This document shows, piece by piece, positions 14,860 to 22,274 of a DNA stretch of 35,671 bases. Origin of the DNA: an uncultured Phascolarctobacterium sp. (GTDB lineage Bacteria > Bacillota > Negativicutes > Acidaminococcales > Acidaminococcaceae); the NCBI GenBank assembly GCA_949299135.1, contig CASFZG010000013.1:1-35671 (forward strand). Reading direction: 5' to 3'. How positions within the stretch are numbered: the stretch's first letter is position 1; every line of letters starts with the position of its first letter. Both the position numbers and the translations under genes were made by a program. Under the pieces are notes generated by a model. That model had not been told where the DNA came from and made no database searches. It worked only from the letters and a program-made list of their open reading frames with translations.

Positions 14860-15207
14860 ATGAAAAAATCTTTAGTACTTGCAATGGCAATGGCTCTCGG
14901 CGTAACTGCTTCCGCTTATGCAGCTAACCCGTTCAGCGACGTACCGGCTGGCCACTGGGCTTATGATGCAGTTAACAAACTGGCTGCAGAAGGCGTTGTA
15001 ACCGGTTATCCTGATGGCACCTTTGGTGGCGACAAACTGATGACCCGTTATGAAATGGCACAGATCGTAGCAAAAGCTATGGCAAACGGCGCAAACGTAG
15101 ACAAACTGGCTGCTGAATTCGCAGACGAACTGGACAGCCTTGGTGTTCGCGTAGCTAACCTCGAGAAAAAATCCGACAACGTAAAAATTACCGGTCAGAT
15201 CCGTGCT
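14754..15207 (+). repeat. 454-bp direct repeat, copy 1 (porin leader plus 5' coding region)
   Basis: Aligns without gaps to 16367-16820 (constant offset 1613). It covers the last 106 bases of the leader and the first 116 codons, which encode identical protein in both genes. Similarity drops sharply after the shared CCGGTCAGATCCGTGCT. Confidence 0.85.
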
Positions 15208-16110
15208 GCTTATGGCGATTCTGATGAAGGCGGCAACTATGGTAAACTCCGTACCCGTCTGTTTGTAAAAGGCCAGATTAATGAAGACTGGAGCTACACC
15301 GGCCGTTTCCAGAATGAACAGGATTGGGCTAACACCAATAATGGCGATGATGATATTGATCTGAACTGGGCTTATGTATCCGGTCGTGTTGGTGGCGTAA
15401 TGCTTGATGCTGGTCGTCAGAACCTGAAACTCCATACCGGCAATGTAGTTGATGCTGAATTTGATGCAGCAAAAGTTGCTTATGGCAAAGAATGGAAAGT
15501 AACTGGCTTTGTTGGTAAAGCTGAAGGTTCTTGGGATGATGAAAAAGATGCACTTAAAACTGACCTTAACATGATGGAAGACGGCGACCGTCTCTATGTT
15601 GTTGACGTAACCGGTAAAGTTGGCGTAGTTGATGCTTATGCAACTTATTATAACTTGGATAACACCAACGAGACCGTTGGTAGTGCTTTTGAAGGTCAGG
15701 AAATCTATAATGTCGGTGTTGCATTCCCGGTAGCCAAAGACCTGAAACTTTCTGCTGAATATCTGTATGGTACTTCTGATGAAGATGACGGAATGGACAA
15801 CAGCGGTTGGGTAGCTGGTTTGGCATATAAAGGTGCAAAAGCTTCCAAAGTTGGCAGCTGGGGCGTATATGCTAACTACTATGATATGCCTGCATTGACT
15901 TTCTTGGATAATACCAACAATACCTATTCTAACAGCTATATTAATAAATCTAAAACTGCTGAATCTGATGGTTTTGAAGGTTATGAAGTTGGTGCTAACG
16001 TAACTCTTGCTAAAAACATTGTAGCAGCTGTTAAATACTATGATCTTGATGCTCGCGATGAAGGCAAAGACGATCAGGCAATCTGGTCCGAAGTTGTATT
16101 CACTTTCTAA
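14860..16110 (+). CDS. SLH-domain outer-membrane porin (OmpM type), copy 1
   Basis: 416 residues. Residues 1-21 are a signal peptide (KKSLVLAMAMALGVTASAYA). Residues 23-75 are one S-layer-homology domain (NPFSDVPAGHWAYDAVNKLA, GYPDGTFGG, TRYEMAQIVAKAM), which in Negativicutes binds polyamine-modified peptidoglycan and tethers the outer membrane. A short helix (about 78-105) follows, then a beta-barrel of alternating polar and aromatic strands that ends WSEVVFTF, with the C-terminal Phe used for outer-membrane insertion. The first 116 residues are identical to the next gene; the barrel differs, especially in loops. AGGAGG precedes the ATG. It has its own promoter, long leader and terminator, as expected for a major envelope protein. 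Confidence 0.92.
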   Translation: MKKSLVLAMAMALGVTASAYAANPFSDVPAGHWAYDAVNKLAAEGVVTGYPDGTFGGDKLMTRYEMAQIVAKAMANGANVDKLAAEFADELDSLGVRVANLEKKSDNVKITGQIRAAYGDSDEGGNYGKLRTRLFVKGQINEDWSYTGRFQNEQDWANTNNGDDDIDLNWAYVSGRVGGVMLDAGRQNLKLHTGNVVDAEFDAAKVAYGKEWKVTGFVGKAEGSWDDEKDALKTDLNMMEDGDRLYVVDVTGKVGVVDAYATYYNLDNTNETVGSAFEGQEIYNVGVAFPVAKDLKLSAEYLYGTSDEDDGMDNSGWVAGLAYKGAKASKVGSWGVYANYYDMPALTFLDNTNNTYSNSYINKSKTAESDGFEGYEVGANVTLAKNIVAAVKYYDLDARDEGKDDQAIWSEVVFTF

Positions 16111-16145
16111 TCTTAGCCTTACAACAGCTTAATATTAGAATAACT

Positions 16146-16176
16146 AAAGCGGATGGCTTTATGCCATCCGCTTTTT
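16146..16176 (+). terminator. Terminator of porin 1
   Basis: AGCGGATGGC (16148-16157) and GCCATCCGCT (16163-16172) form a perfect stem followed by TTTTT. A similar run-in sequence (AGCTTAATATTAGAATAA) occurs before the terminator of porin 2. Confidence 0.9.
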
Positions 16177-16262
16177 GTATATGCAAATAACAACGTTTTG
16201 TGTAACTATTTTAACAATGAAAGTGAATGCTAAAGATTTTTCAAAAAAATTATAAAAAAATA

Positions 16263-16291
16263 TTGTCAAAATTGTGAACATAGTGTATAAT
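16263..16291 (+). promoter_or_regulatory. Promoter of the second SLH porin gene
   Basis: TTGTCA (16263-16268), 17 bp, TATAAT (16286-16291): a strong match. A second TATAAT lies at 16327-16332. Transcription from the first would give a leader of about 175 bases. Confidence 0.65.
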
Positions 16292-16324
16292 CCAACACAA
16301 GTTGCAAACAAAATGTAACATAAG

Positions 16325-16472
16325 TTTATAATACGCTGAAAGATAAAAAATGTTAAAGTAGTTAATTTGCAGAGTAGAGGAAACCAGGAGACTCGCACGA
16401 AGCAGCTGACGAAAAAGCAGATTTTATCCGCAGGCGTTTTATAAAAATAAAATTCCTGAGGAGGAATACATT
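16325..16472 (+). promoter_or_regulatory. Conserved 5' leader of porin 2
   Basis: Second copy of the leader described at 14712-14859, with the same Shine-Dalgarno hairpin (ATTCCT 16452-16457, AGGAAT 16462-16467). The few differences cluster around CAGCTGACGAAAAAGCAGAT, where copy 1 has CGGCTGACGAAAAGACAGGC; both can still form a CTG/CAG-based stem. The 362-bp gap between the two porin genes holds only the terminator, the promoter and this leader. Confidence 0.55.
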
Positions 16473-16820
16473 ATGAAAAAATCTTTAGTACTTGCAATGG
16501 CTATGGCTTTGGGCGTAACTGCTTCTGCTTATGCAGCTAACCCGTTCAGCGACGTACCGGCCGGCCACTGGGCTTATGATGCAGTTAACAAACTGGCTGC
16601 AGAAGGCGTTGTAACCGGTTATCCCGACGGCACCTTTGGTGGCGACAAACTGATGACCCGTTATGAAATGGCACAGATCGTAGCAAAAGCTATGGCAAAC
16701 GGTGCAAACGTAGACAAACTGGCTGCTGAATTCGCAGACGAACTGGACAGCCTTGGTGTTCGCGTAGCTAACCTTGAGAAAAAATCCGACAACGTAAAAA
16801 TCACCGGTCAGATCCGTGCT
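16367..16820 (+). repeat. 454-bp direct repeat, copy 2 (porin leader plus 5' coding region)
   Basis: Partner of 14754-15207, 1613 bp downstream in the same orientation. Recombination between the copies would remove one complete leader-and-gene unit and leave a hybrid that is still functional. Confidence 0.85.
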
Positions 16821-17726
16821 TCCTATCGTGATGCTGACGACAAAGGCCATGAAGGTCGTTTGCGTACCCGTTTGTTTGTAAACGGTGCTATTAACGAAGA
16901 CTGGACTTATACCGGCCGTTTTGAAAACAATCAGTATTTCGATGGTAAAAATGCTGACGGTGTATCCTATGGCAACAAAGGTGAAGATGACGTTAAATTT
17001 AACTGGGCTTATGTAACCGGTAAAGTTGGCGGCGTTAAAGTTGAAGCTGGTCGTCAGGATTTCACCTATGCTGATGTAGTCGATGTTCGCGGCGACGGTG
17101 TTAAACTTGCTTATGGCGATGACGTAAAAGTTACCGGCTGGGCATTTAAAGGTTCCGAAGACCTTGACATGGACGAAGTTGATGCAAATAAAGTTGCTAT
17201 CAGCGACGGCGACCGTGTATATGTTGCTGGTGTAGAAGCTGGTTTTGGTGCAGTTGATACTGCTGTAAGATATTACAGAGCTGATACTGTTGCTGATAAT
17301 GAAATTGTTGAAGTAGCTCTTGCTGGCGAAATCGCTAAAGACCTGACCCTGAGAGGTTCCTGGTTCAATGGTACTATTAACAATGCAACTGAAGCAAAAG
17401 TAAACAATGGCAGCGCTGATACTAACGGCTGGTTAGTAGGCCTGTCCTATGCCGGTGCAAAAGCATCTGAACCCGGCACTTGGGGCGTATATGCTAACTA
17501 CAGCGACCGTCCGATGGCTACTTATTTGCTGCCGACTAACTTCAGCGGTTATGCAGTACCGTTTGATGATATTGACACAGGCGATGGCTATGAAGGATAT
17601 GAAGTTGGCGCTAACGTAACCCTTGCTAAAAATATTGTTGCAGGCGTTAAATACTTCGATTATGATTCCCGTGAAGGCAACGATGATTCTCAGACCCTGT
17701 GGTCCGAAGTTATATTCACTTTCTAA
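16473..17726 (+). CDS. SLH-domain outer-membrane porin (OmpM type), copy 2
   Basis: 417 residues with the same plan as copy 1: signal peptide to residue 21, SLH domain 23-75, short helix, then a beta-barrel ending WSEVIFTF. Residues 1-116 are identical to copy 1. From there the barrels are related but clearly different, sharing strand segments such as INEDWxYTGRF, DLNWAY or KFNWAYV, and the last strands YEVGANVTLAKNIVA. This is a tandem duplication followed by divergence of the exposed part, or by gene conversion keeping the front uniform. The two porins probably differ in pore or surface properties and may be expressed under different conditions. Its own promoter and terminator flank it. Confidence 0.92.
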   Translation: MKKSLVLAMAMALGVTASAYAANPFSDVPAGHWAYDAVNKLAAEGVVTGYPDGTFGGDKLMTRYEMAQIVAKAMANGANVDKLAAEFADELDSLGVRVANLEKKSDNVKITGQIRASYRDADDKGHEGRLRTRLFVNGAINEDWTYTGRFENNQYFDGKNADGVSYGNKGEDDVKFNWAYVTGKVGGVKVEAGRQDFTYADVVDVRGDGVKLAYGDDVKVTGWAFKGSEDLDMDEVDANKVAISDGDRVYVAGVEAGFGAVDTAVRYYRADTVADNEIVEVALAGEIAKDLTLRGSWFNGTINNATEAKVNNGSADTNGWLVGLSYAGAKASEPGTWGVYANYSDRPMATYLLPTNFSGYAVPFDDIDTGDGYEGYEVGANVTLAKNIVAGVKYFDYDSREGNDDSQTLWSEVIFTF

Positions 17727-17761
17727 TTTTAGCCTTACAATAGCTTAATATTAGAATAATT

Positions 17762-17792
17762 AAAGCCGTTGGCATTTTGCCAACGGCTTTTC
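17762..17792 (+). terminator. Terminator of porin 2
   Basis: AAAGCCGTTGGCA (17762-17774) pairs perfectly with TGCCAACGGCTTT (17778-17790) around TTT; T-rich tail. Confidence 0.9.
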
Positions 17793-17811
17793 TGCGTATT
17801 TTAATAACATT

Positions 17812-17840
17812 TTGTCAAAACAACCGTAAAATGTTAAAAT
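17812..17840 (+). promoter_or_regulatory. Promoter of rmuC
   Basis: TTGTCA (17812-17817), 17 bp, TAAAAT (17835-17840), about 40 bases before the ATG. Confidence 0.6.
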
Positions 17841-17879
17841 AAATTTGTATGTTATTTTTATTTTACGAAAGGTTTAATT

Positions 17880-19064
17880 ATGGATTTAACGACGATAATA
17901 CTTATTTTAATAATAGTTTTGCAACTGGTTGTTTTGGCGGTGCTGTACCGCAATCGCAATAATGCTGTAGATGAAAGCGATTTGCTGGAGATTGTACGTC
18001 AGTTTGAGGCTACGGAGCGGCGTATGTACGAAGGTTTGCGCGATTTGCGCAATGAGCAGGCGACACTGGCACGGGCAGCGCGATTGGAAAACCAGTCGGC
18101 GGCGGACAGGTTAAGCGAGCAGCTTGATAAACGCTTTGATAAAATCGGCGCATCGACCGAGAAAAACTTGGAACAAATCCGTGCTATCGTTGATGAAAAA
18201 TTGAACGCAACTTTGGAACGCCGTTTGGGCGAAAGTTTCAGCCTTGTCAGCCGCAGGCTTGAAGAAGTGCATAGAGGACTTGGCGAAATGCAGAGCCTTG
18301 CGGGAGGCATTGGCGATTTAAAACGCATTTTAAGCAATGTTAAAAACCGCGGCATTTGGGGAGAAATGCAGCTAAAAGCTCTTTTGCAGGATATGCTTGC
18401 GCCGGAGCAGTACGCTGAAAACGTCGCTGTTAAACCCGGTTCTGCGGAACGCGTGGAGTTTGCGCTGAAGCTGCCGGGCAAAAGTGAGCAGACAGTGTGG
18501 CTGCCGGTGGATGCCAAGTTTCCGCAGGAGGATTACCAGCGCCTTTTGGAAGCGCGTGAAAACGCCGATGCCGCTGCTGCCGACGCAGCCTTAAAGCAGC
18601 TTGAAAAACGCTTTAAAAGCGAAGCTGCCGATATTAACAGCAAATATGTATGTCCGCCGTACAGCACTGATTTTGCCGTGATGTACATGCCAACGGAGGG
18701 GCTTTTTGCCGAAGCGGTGAACATCACCGGACTTTTGGAAGAATTACAGCGCAAATACCGTGTATGTGTGGCCGGGCCGACGACGCTGGCAGCGCTTTTA
18801 AACAGCTTGCAGGTCGGCTTCCGTACTTTGGCGATAGAAAAACGCACCGGCGAAGTGTGGCGCATTATTGCCGGTGTCAAACAGGACTTTACCGTTTTTG
18901 CAGCACTGCTTGATAAAACGCGCAAAAAATTGCAGGAGGCCAGCGGTCATATCGAAGCGGCAGAACGCCGCAGCCGTGTGATTAACAAAAAGCTGTATCA
19001 GGCGGAAAGCTTTGAAAATGATTTTGACGAGCCGCAGGAAAACAACGAAACAGAAAAACTTTAA
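17880..19064 (+). CDS. rmuC: DNA recombination protein RmuC
   Basis: 394 residues. An N-terminal membrane helix (IILILIIVLQLVVLAVLY) is followed by a long coiled coil (about 35-145) and the RmuC nuclease-like domain: NRGIWGEMQLKALLQDML, then VWLPVDAKFPQEDYQRLLEA, where the Asp-Ala-Lys is the family's PD-(D/E)xK-like core, then DFAVMYMPTEGLFAE and GPTTLAALLNSLQVGFRTLA. In E. coli RmuC limits inversions at short inverted repeats; the protein here should do likewise at the membrane. Transcribed alone, with a ribosome binding site ACGAAAGG before the ATG. Confidence 0.93.
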   Translation: MDLTTIILILIIVLQLVVLAVLYRNRNNAVDESDLLEIVRQFEATERRMYEGLRDLRNEQATLARAARLENQSAADRLSEQLDKRFDKIGASTEKNLEQIRAIVDEKLNATLERRLGESFSLVSRRLEEVHRGLGEMQSLAGGIGDLKRILSNVKNRGIWGEMQLKALLQDMLAPEQYAENVAVKPGSAERVEFALKLPGKSEQTVWLPVDAKFPQEDYQRLLEARENADAAAADAALKQLEKRFKSEAADINSKYVCPPYSTDFAVMYMPTEGLFAEAVNITGLLEELQRKYRVCVAGPTTLAALLNSLQVGFRTLAIEKRTGEVWRIIAGVKQDFTVFAALLDKTRKKLQEASGHIEAAERRSRVINKKLYQAESFENDFDEPQENNETEKL

Positions 19065-19071
19065 ACGCAAT

Positions 19072-19108
19072 AAAAAGGCAGCTTGCTGATGTGCAGGCTG
19101 CCTTTTAA
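19072..19108. terminator. Bidirectional terminator between rmuC and the MscS gene
   Basis: AAAAGGCAGC (19073-19082) pairs with GCTGCCTTTT (19097-19106); A-rich and T-rich flanks serve both strands. Confidence 0.85.
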
Positions 19109-19121
19109 AATTGGTGTGTAA

Positions 19122-20186
19122 TTATTTATTTTCGGTTTTAAGCGGTGTTTCAAAATAAACGCTGGTGCTGGGGAAGGCACAGCTTGCGCCGTTGGTTTCC
19201 AGAATCTTCATAATATCAAGGTTAATCTGTTCGCGCGCCGCCAGATAGCCGTCGGTGTCGCTGGCTTTGGTGTAGCAGATAACAACAATGTTCAGGCTGC
19301 TGTCCGCATAATCGCGGAAGTAAACCATTACGTTGTCGTTGTACACAAGGTCGCTGCTTTGAAGGTAGCTGCGGATATCAGCCACAAGCTTTTGCATCTG
19401 GTCGTGCGTGGTGTCGTAAGTAACGCCCAGCAAAAATTCCAGGCGGCGTTTTTCACGCTTGGTGTAGTTAATAATCGGCGTGTTGGAAAGCAGCGAGTTC
19501 GGCACATACACCAGCTCCTGAGGAAAAGTGCGGATACAGGTGCTGCGGAAGGAAATTTTTTCAACAGTGCCTTCCACGCCGTTGGCGGATATCCAGTCGC
19601 CGACTTTAAAAGGTTTATCCAGAATGATGACAAAGCTGCCGAATACGTTGGCCAAAGCGTCCTTGGCGGCAAAAGCCAGCGCCAAAGAACCGATACTCAA
19701 GCTGGCGAGCAGGCCGCTCATATCGTAGTTCCATTCCTTGGCAACCATCAGCGTGGCGATAACGGCCAGCAAAATGCGCATCATGGTGGAAAGAATGTTG
19801 GCCAGCGATTCTTCGATGTGGATATCGGCGCGCGTTAAAAGGCGCAGCGCAAAGCCGTGCGTAATATCACTGATGTTGAAAATGCCCCAGAAAATGCAGA
19901 TGATAAAGCTGCTGCGCAAAAGCCTGTCAATCGAAGGGTGGTCGGTGACGAAGGTGATGGGCGAGCAGTTCAGCGCCGCATAAACGCCGAGGATGAACAA
20001 ATAAATATGAATCGGCTTGGCAAAAGCGTCTAAAATATCGCCGCCGTATTCAAACGACATTTTGTTGTTTAAAAGCATTAAAAAGCGCAGTATCACCGTG
20101 CGGTAAATATAGCGCACCAGCATAAAACCGCAGAAAACCATAACCGGTTTTGCCCACGGCGTTAACATTTCAATAATCTGTTCCAT
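19122..20186 (-). CDS. MscS-family mechanosensitive ion channel
   Basis: 354 residues. Four or five membrane helices (first about 14-34; pore-lining helix about 155-190) precede the soluble MscS domain. The pore helix shows the Gly/Ala packing pattern LLASLSIGSLALAFAAKDAL followed by ANVFGSFVIILDKPFKVGD, the family signature. A beta domain (GVEGTVEKISFRSTCIRTF) and a C-terminal alpha/beta domain follow. It should open under membrane tension and release solutes during osmotic downshock. More helices than the minimal E. coli MscS suggest a YnaI/YbdG-like subgroup. AAGGAGC lies upstream of the ATG at 20186. Transcribed alone. Confidence 0.9.
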   Translation of the reverse strand: MEQIIEMLTPWAKPVMVFCGFMLVRYIYRTVILRFLMLLNNKMSFEYGGDILDAFAKPIHIYLFILGVYAALNCSPITFVTDHPSIDRLLRSSFIICIFWGIFNISDITHGFALRLLTRADIHIEESLANILSTMMRILLAVIATLMVAKEWNYDMSGLLASLSIGSLALAFAAKDALANVFGSFVIILDKPFKVGDWISANGVEGTVEKISFRSTCIRTFPQELVYVPNSLLSNTPIINYTKREKRRLEFLLGVTYDTTHDQMQKLVADIRSYLQSSDLVYNDNVMVYFRDYADSSLNIVVICYTKASDTDGYLAAREQINLDIMKILETNGASCAFPSTSVYFETPLKTENK

Positions 20187-20282
20187 ACAAGCTCCTTAAA
20201 AGATTTATTATAAACATTTTAACATTTTGACGGCTTAAAAACAATAATTCACAAAACTTACAAGATAATGCGGCGCGGTTTG

Positions 20283-20291
20283 TGTTATAAT
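20283..20291 (+). promoter_or_regulatory. Extended -10 promoter of the DUF456/glyoxalase/dehydrogenase operon
   Basis: TGTTATAAT: TG, one base, TATAAT (20286-20291). The predicted start is about 25 bases before the first ATG. Confidence 0.55.
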
Positions 20292-20322
20292 ATTGTCAGC
20301 GATTAACATAAGGAGGCAGGTT

Positions 20323-20835
20323 ATGGAATATTTCTTGGAAGCATTGGCAGCAGCCCTGATTGTAATTGTCGGACCGCTGTTGACTTTGGTGGGATTGCCT
20401 GGCAACACGCTGATGCTTTTGGCGGGGGTAGGATTTGCCTGTTTTGACGAAGCAAAATATTTTGACGGGCGCATTTTATCCGCGCTGGTGCTGATTTATG
20501 TTTTTGGTGAATTATGGGAGTTTGTAGTATCGTTTTTCGGCATCCGCAGGCATAAACTGCCGTGGAGCGTGGTCGGCCTGATTGGCATCGGCACCTTCAT
20601 CGGCGCGGTGCTCGGCACGGGCGTGTTCCCTGTGTTCGGCAGCGTGCTGGGCGGCGCAATGGGTTCGTTTGTCATGGCGTTTGTGTATGAATATTCGCAA
20701 ACCATGGACTGCGACGACGCTTTTGAACTGGCGTGGAAGGCTGCCAAGCTGCAATTTATTGCCATTGTGGGCAAGGTTGTTGCCGCAGCGGCGATGGCGA
20801 TTCTGCTTGTTAAGCAAATCTTTTTGAATACATAA
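20323..20835 (+). CDS. DUF456 family membrane protein
   Basis: 170 residues, mostly hydrophobic with four or five membrane helices (about 5-50, 60-75, 90-125, 145-165) and the Gly-rich stretch VGLIGIGTFIGAVLGTGVFP typical of DUF456. AGGAGG sits six bases before the ATG at 20323; an earlier in-frame TTG at 20293 overlaps the promoter and is unlikely. First gene of an operon with a glyoxalase and a 2-hydroxyacid dehydrogenase (spacings 10 and 12 bases). Function of the family is unknown; association with small-aldehyde metabolism is only by position. Confidence 0.82.
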   Translation: MEYFLEALAAALIVIVGPLLTLVGLPGNTLMLLAGVGFACFDEAKYFDGRILSALVLIYVFGELWEFVVSFFGIRRHKLPWSVVGLIGIGTFIGAVLGTGVFPVFGSVLGGAMGSFVMAFVYEYSQTMDCDDAFELAWKAAKLQFIAIVGKVVAAAAMAILLVKQIFLNT

Positions 20836-20845
20836 GGAGGAAAGC

Positions 20846-21235
20846 ATGGATAAGTTGAAATTTAAATTTGTGCACAACAATTTTAATGTGCTCGAACTGG
20901 GAAGAAGCATGTATTTTTACGAAGAAGCGCTGGGTTTGAAGGAAGTAAGGCGTATCACTGCTGAAGATGGCAGCTTTATTCTGGTATATCTCGGCGACGG
21001 CGAAACCAATTTTGAACTGGAGCTTACCTGGCTGCGCGACCGCAAAGAGCCTTACAACCTGGGCGACAACGAATTTCATCTGGCATTTATGGCCAAAGAT
21101 TATGAAGCAGCGCACGCCAAACACAAAGAAATGGGCTGCGTAGTTTACGAAAACGAAAAAATGGGCATTTATTTCATCGCCGACCCTGATGGGTACTGGA
21201 TTGAAATTTTGCCGCCGCTGTCTTTAAGAAAATAA
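20846..21235 (+). CDS. gloA: VOC-family lactoylglutathione lyase-like protein (glyoxalase I)
   Basis: 129 residues, the size of bacterial glyoxalase I. Two beta-alpha-beta-beta-beta modules are visible, with likely metal ligands in FVHNNFNVLE (His), FELELTW (Glu), NEFHLAF (His) and DPDGYWIEIL (Glu). This His-Glu-His-Glu set is that of the metal-dependent enzyme that turns the hemithioacetal of methylglyoxal into an S-D-lactoyl thiol. If glutathione is absent, another thiol would serve. AAGGAGG precedes the ATG. It lies between DUF456 and a D-2-hydroxyacid dehydrogenase, which could act on the D-lactate product. Assignment to the family is firm; the substrate is likely but not proven. Confidence 0.85.
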   Translation: MDKLKFKFVHNNFNVLELGRSMYFYEEALGLKEVRRITAEDGSFILVYLGDGETNFELELTWLRDRKEPYNLGDNEFHLAFMAKDYEAAHAKHKEMGCVVYENEKMGIYFIADPDGYWIEILPPLSLRK

Positions 21236-21247
21236 GGATGTGAAAAT

Positions 21248-22216
21248 ATGGCAGATTTAAAACAGATGACGGTAGTTACCAGCGGCAAGCTGCGCCAAAC
21301 GGCGTACGACCTGCTGGATACCGAAACCAATCTGCTGGCATGGAAAGAAGGCGGGCGCACACCGGCGGATATTTTTGACGGTTGGCTGGCGCAGGCCGAC
21401 GCTTTGTATTCCATTGGCAACATAAAAATTAATGACGAGCTTTTAGCAAAAGCGCCTAAATTAAAAGTTATTGCGCAGGCTTCCGTCGGTTATGACAACA
21501 TCGACATTGCCGCCTGCCATGCGCGCGGCATTAAGGTTGGCAACACACCGCGCGTGCTTTCTCCCGCCGTGGCGGATTTAGCCTACGGGCTGATTATTGA
21601 CAGCGCCCGTAAAATTGCACGCGGCTGGCAGCATGTGGAAAGCGGCAAATGGGGCGAGCGCAAGGGCTTGGGCTTTGGCGTGGATTTGGCAGGTAAAACG
21701 CTTGGCATCGTCGGTATGGGCGATATCGGCAGCAGAGTTGTTAAACGCGCTTTGACAAGCGATATGCGAGTTATTTACCACAACCGCCACCGCCGCACGG
21801 ATGACGCTGCGTTGGGCGCAAGCTATGTAAGTTTTGACGAGCTGTTAAAGACGGCGGATTTTATACTTGTAACCGTACCGCTGACAGCGGAAACAAAAGG
21901 AATGTTCGGCAAAGAGCAGTTTGACGCCATGAAGCAGGGCGTGCGTTTTATTAACATTGCCCGCGGCAAAATTGTGGATACGGACGCGCTGTATGAAGCG
22001 CTGGCAAGCAAAAAAGTTGCTTACGCCGCGCTGGATGTTACCGACCCGGAACCACTGCCCGGTGACCACAAGCTGCTGACGCTTGACAATATTACCGTAA
22101 CGCCGCACATTGCTACCTCGACCGTGGAAACGCGCGATGCCATGGCAAAACTTGCTGCGGAAAACATTATCGCAGGCTTAAAAGGCGAACCTTTGCCTGC
22201 GGAAGTAAAAGGATAA
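21248..22216 (+). CDS. D-isomer-specific 2-hydroxyacid dehydrogenase
   Basis: 322 residues, typical for the family. The NAD-binding core has LGIVGMGDIGSRVVKRAL (GxGxxG, residues about 155-160), and the catalytic set is Arg in INIARGKIVD, Glu in VTDPEPLPGDH and His in VTPHIATSTVETR. It belongs with glyoxylate/hydroxypyruvate reductases and D-lactate-type enzymes, interconverting a 2-oxo acid and a D-2-hydroxy acid with NAD(P)H in the cytoplasm. Last gene of the operon, with AAGGATG upstream of the ATG and a strong terminator after it. With glyoxalase it may form a methylglyoxal to D-lactate to pyruvate route, or it may remove glyoxylate. Confidence 0.9.
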   Translation: MADLKQMTVVTSGKLRQTAYDLLDTETNLLAWKEGGRTPADIFDGWLAQADALYSIGNIKINDELLAKAPKLKVIAQASVGYDNIDIAACHARGIKVGNTPRVLSPAVADLAYGLIIDSARKIARGWQHVESGKWGERKGLGFGVDLAGKTLGIVGMGDIGSRVVKRALTSDMRVIYHNRHRRTDDAALGASYVSFDELLKTADFILVTVPLTAETKGMFGKEQFDAMKQGVRFINIARGKIVDTDALYEALASKKVAYAALDVTDPEPLPGDHKLLTLDNITVTPHIATSTVETRDAMAKLAAENIIAGLKGEPLPAEVKG

Positions 22217-22230
22217 GAAAAAATAGCAAT

Positions 22231-22264
22231 AAAAAACGGAGCACAATCATGTGCTCCGTTTTTG
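22231..22264. terminator. Terminator after the dehydrogenase operon
   Basis: AAAACGGAGCAC pairs with GTGCTCCGTTTT around AATCAT, with A and T runs on both sides; it can serve the convergent gene that ends at 22275. Confidence 0.9.
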
Positions 22265-22274
22265 CTTATCTAAT

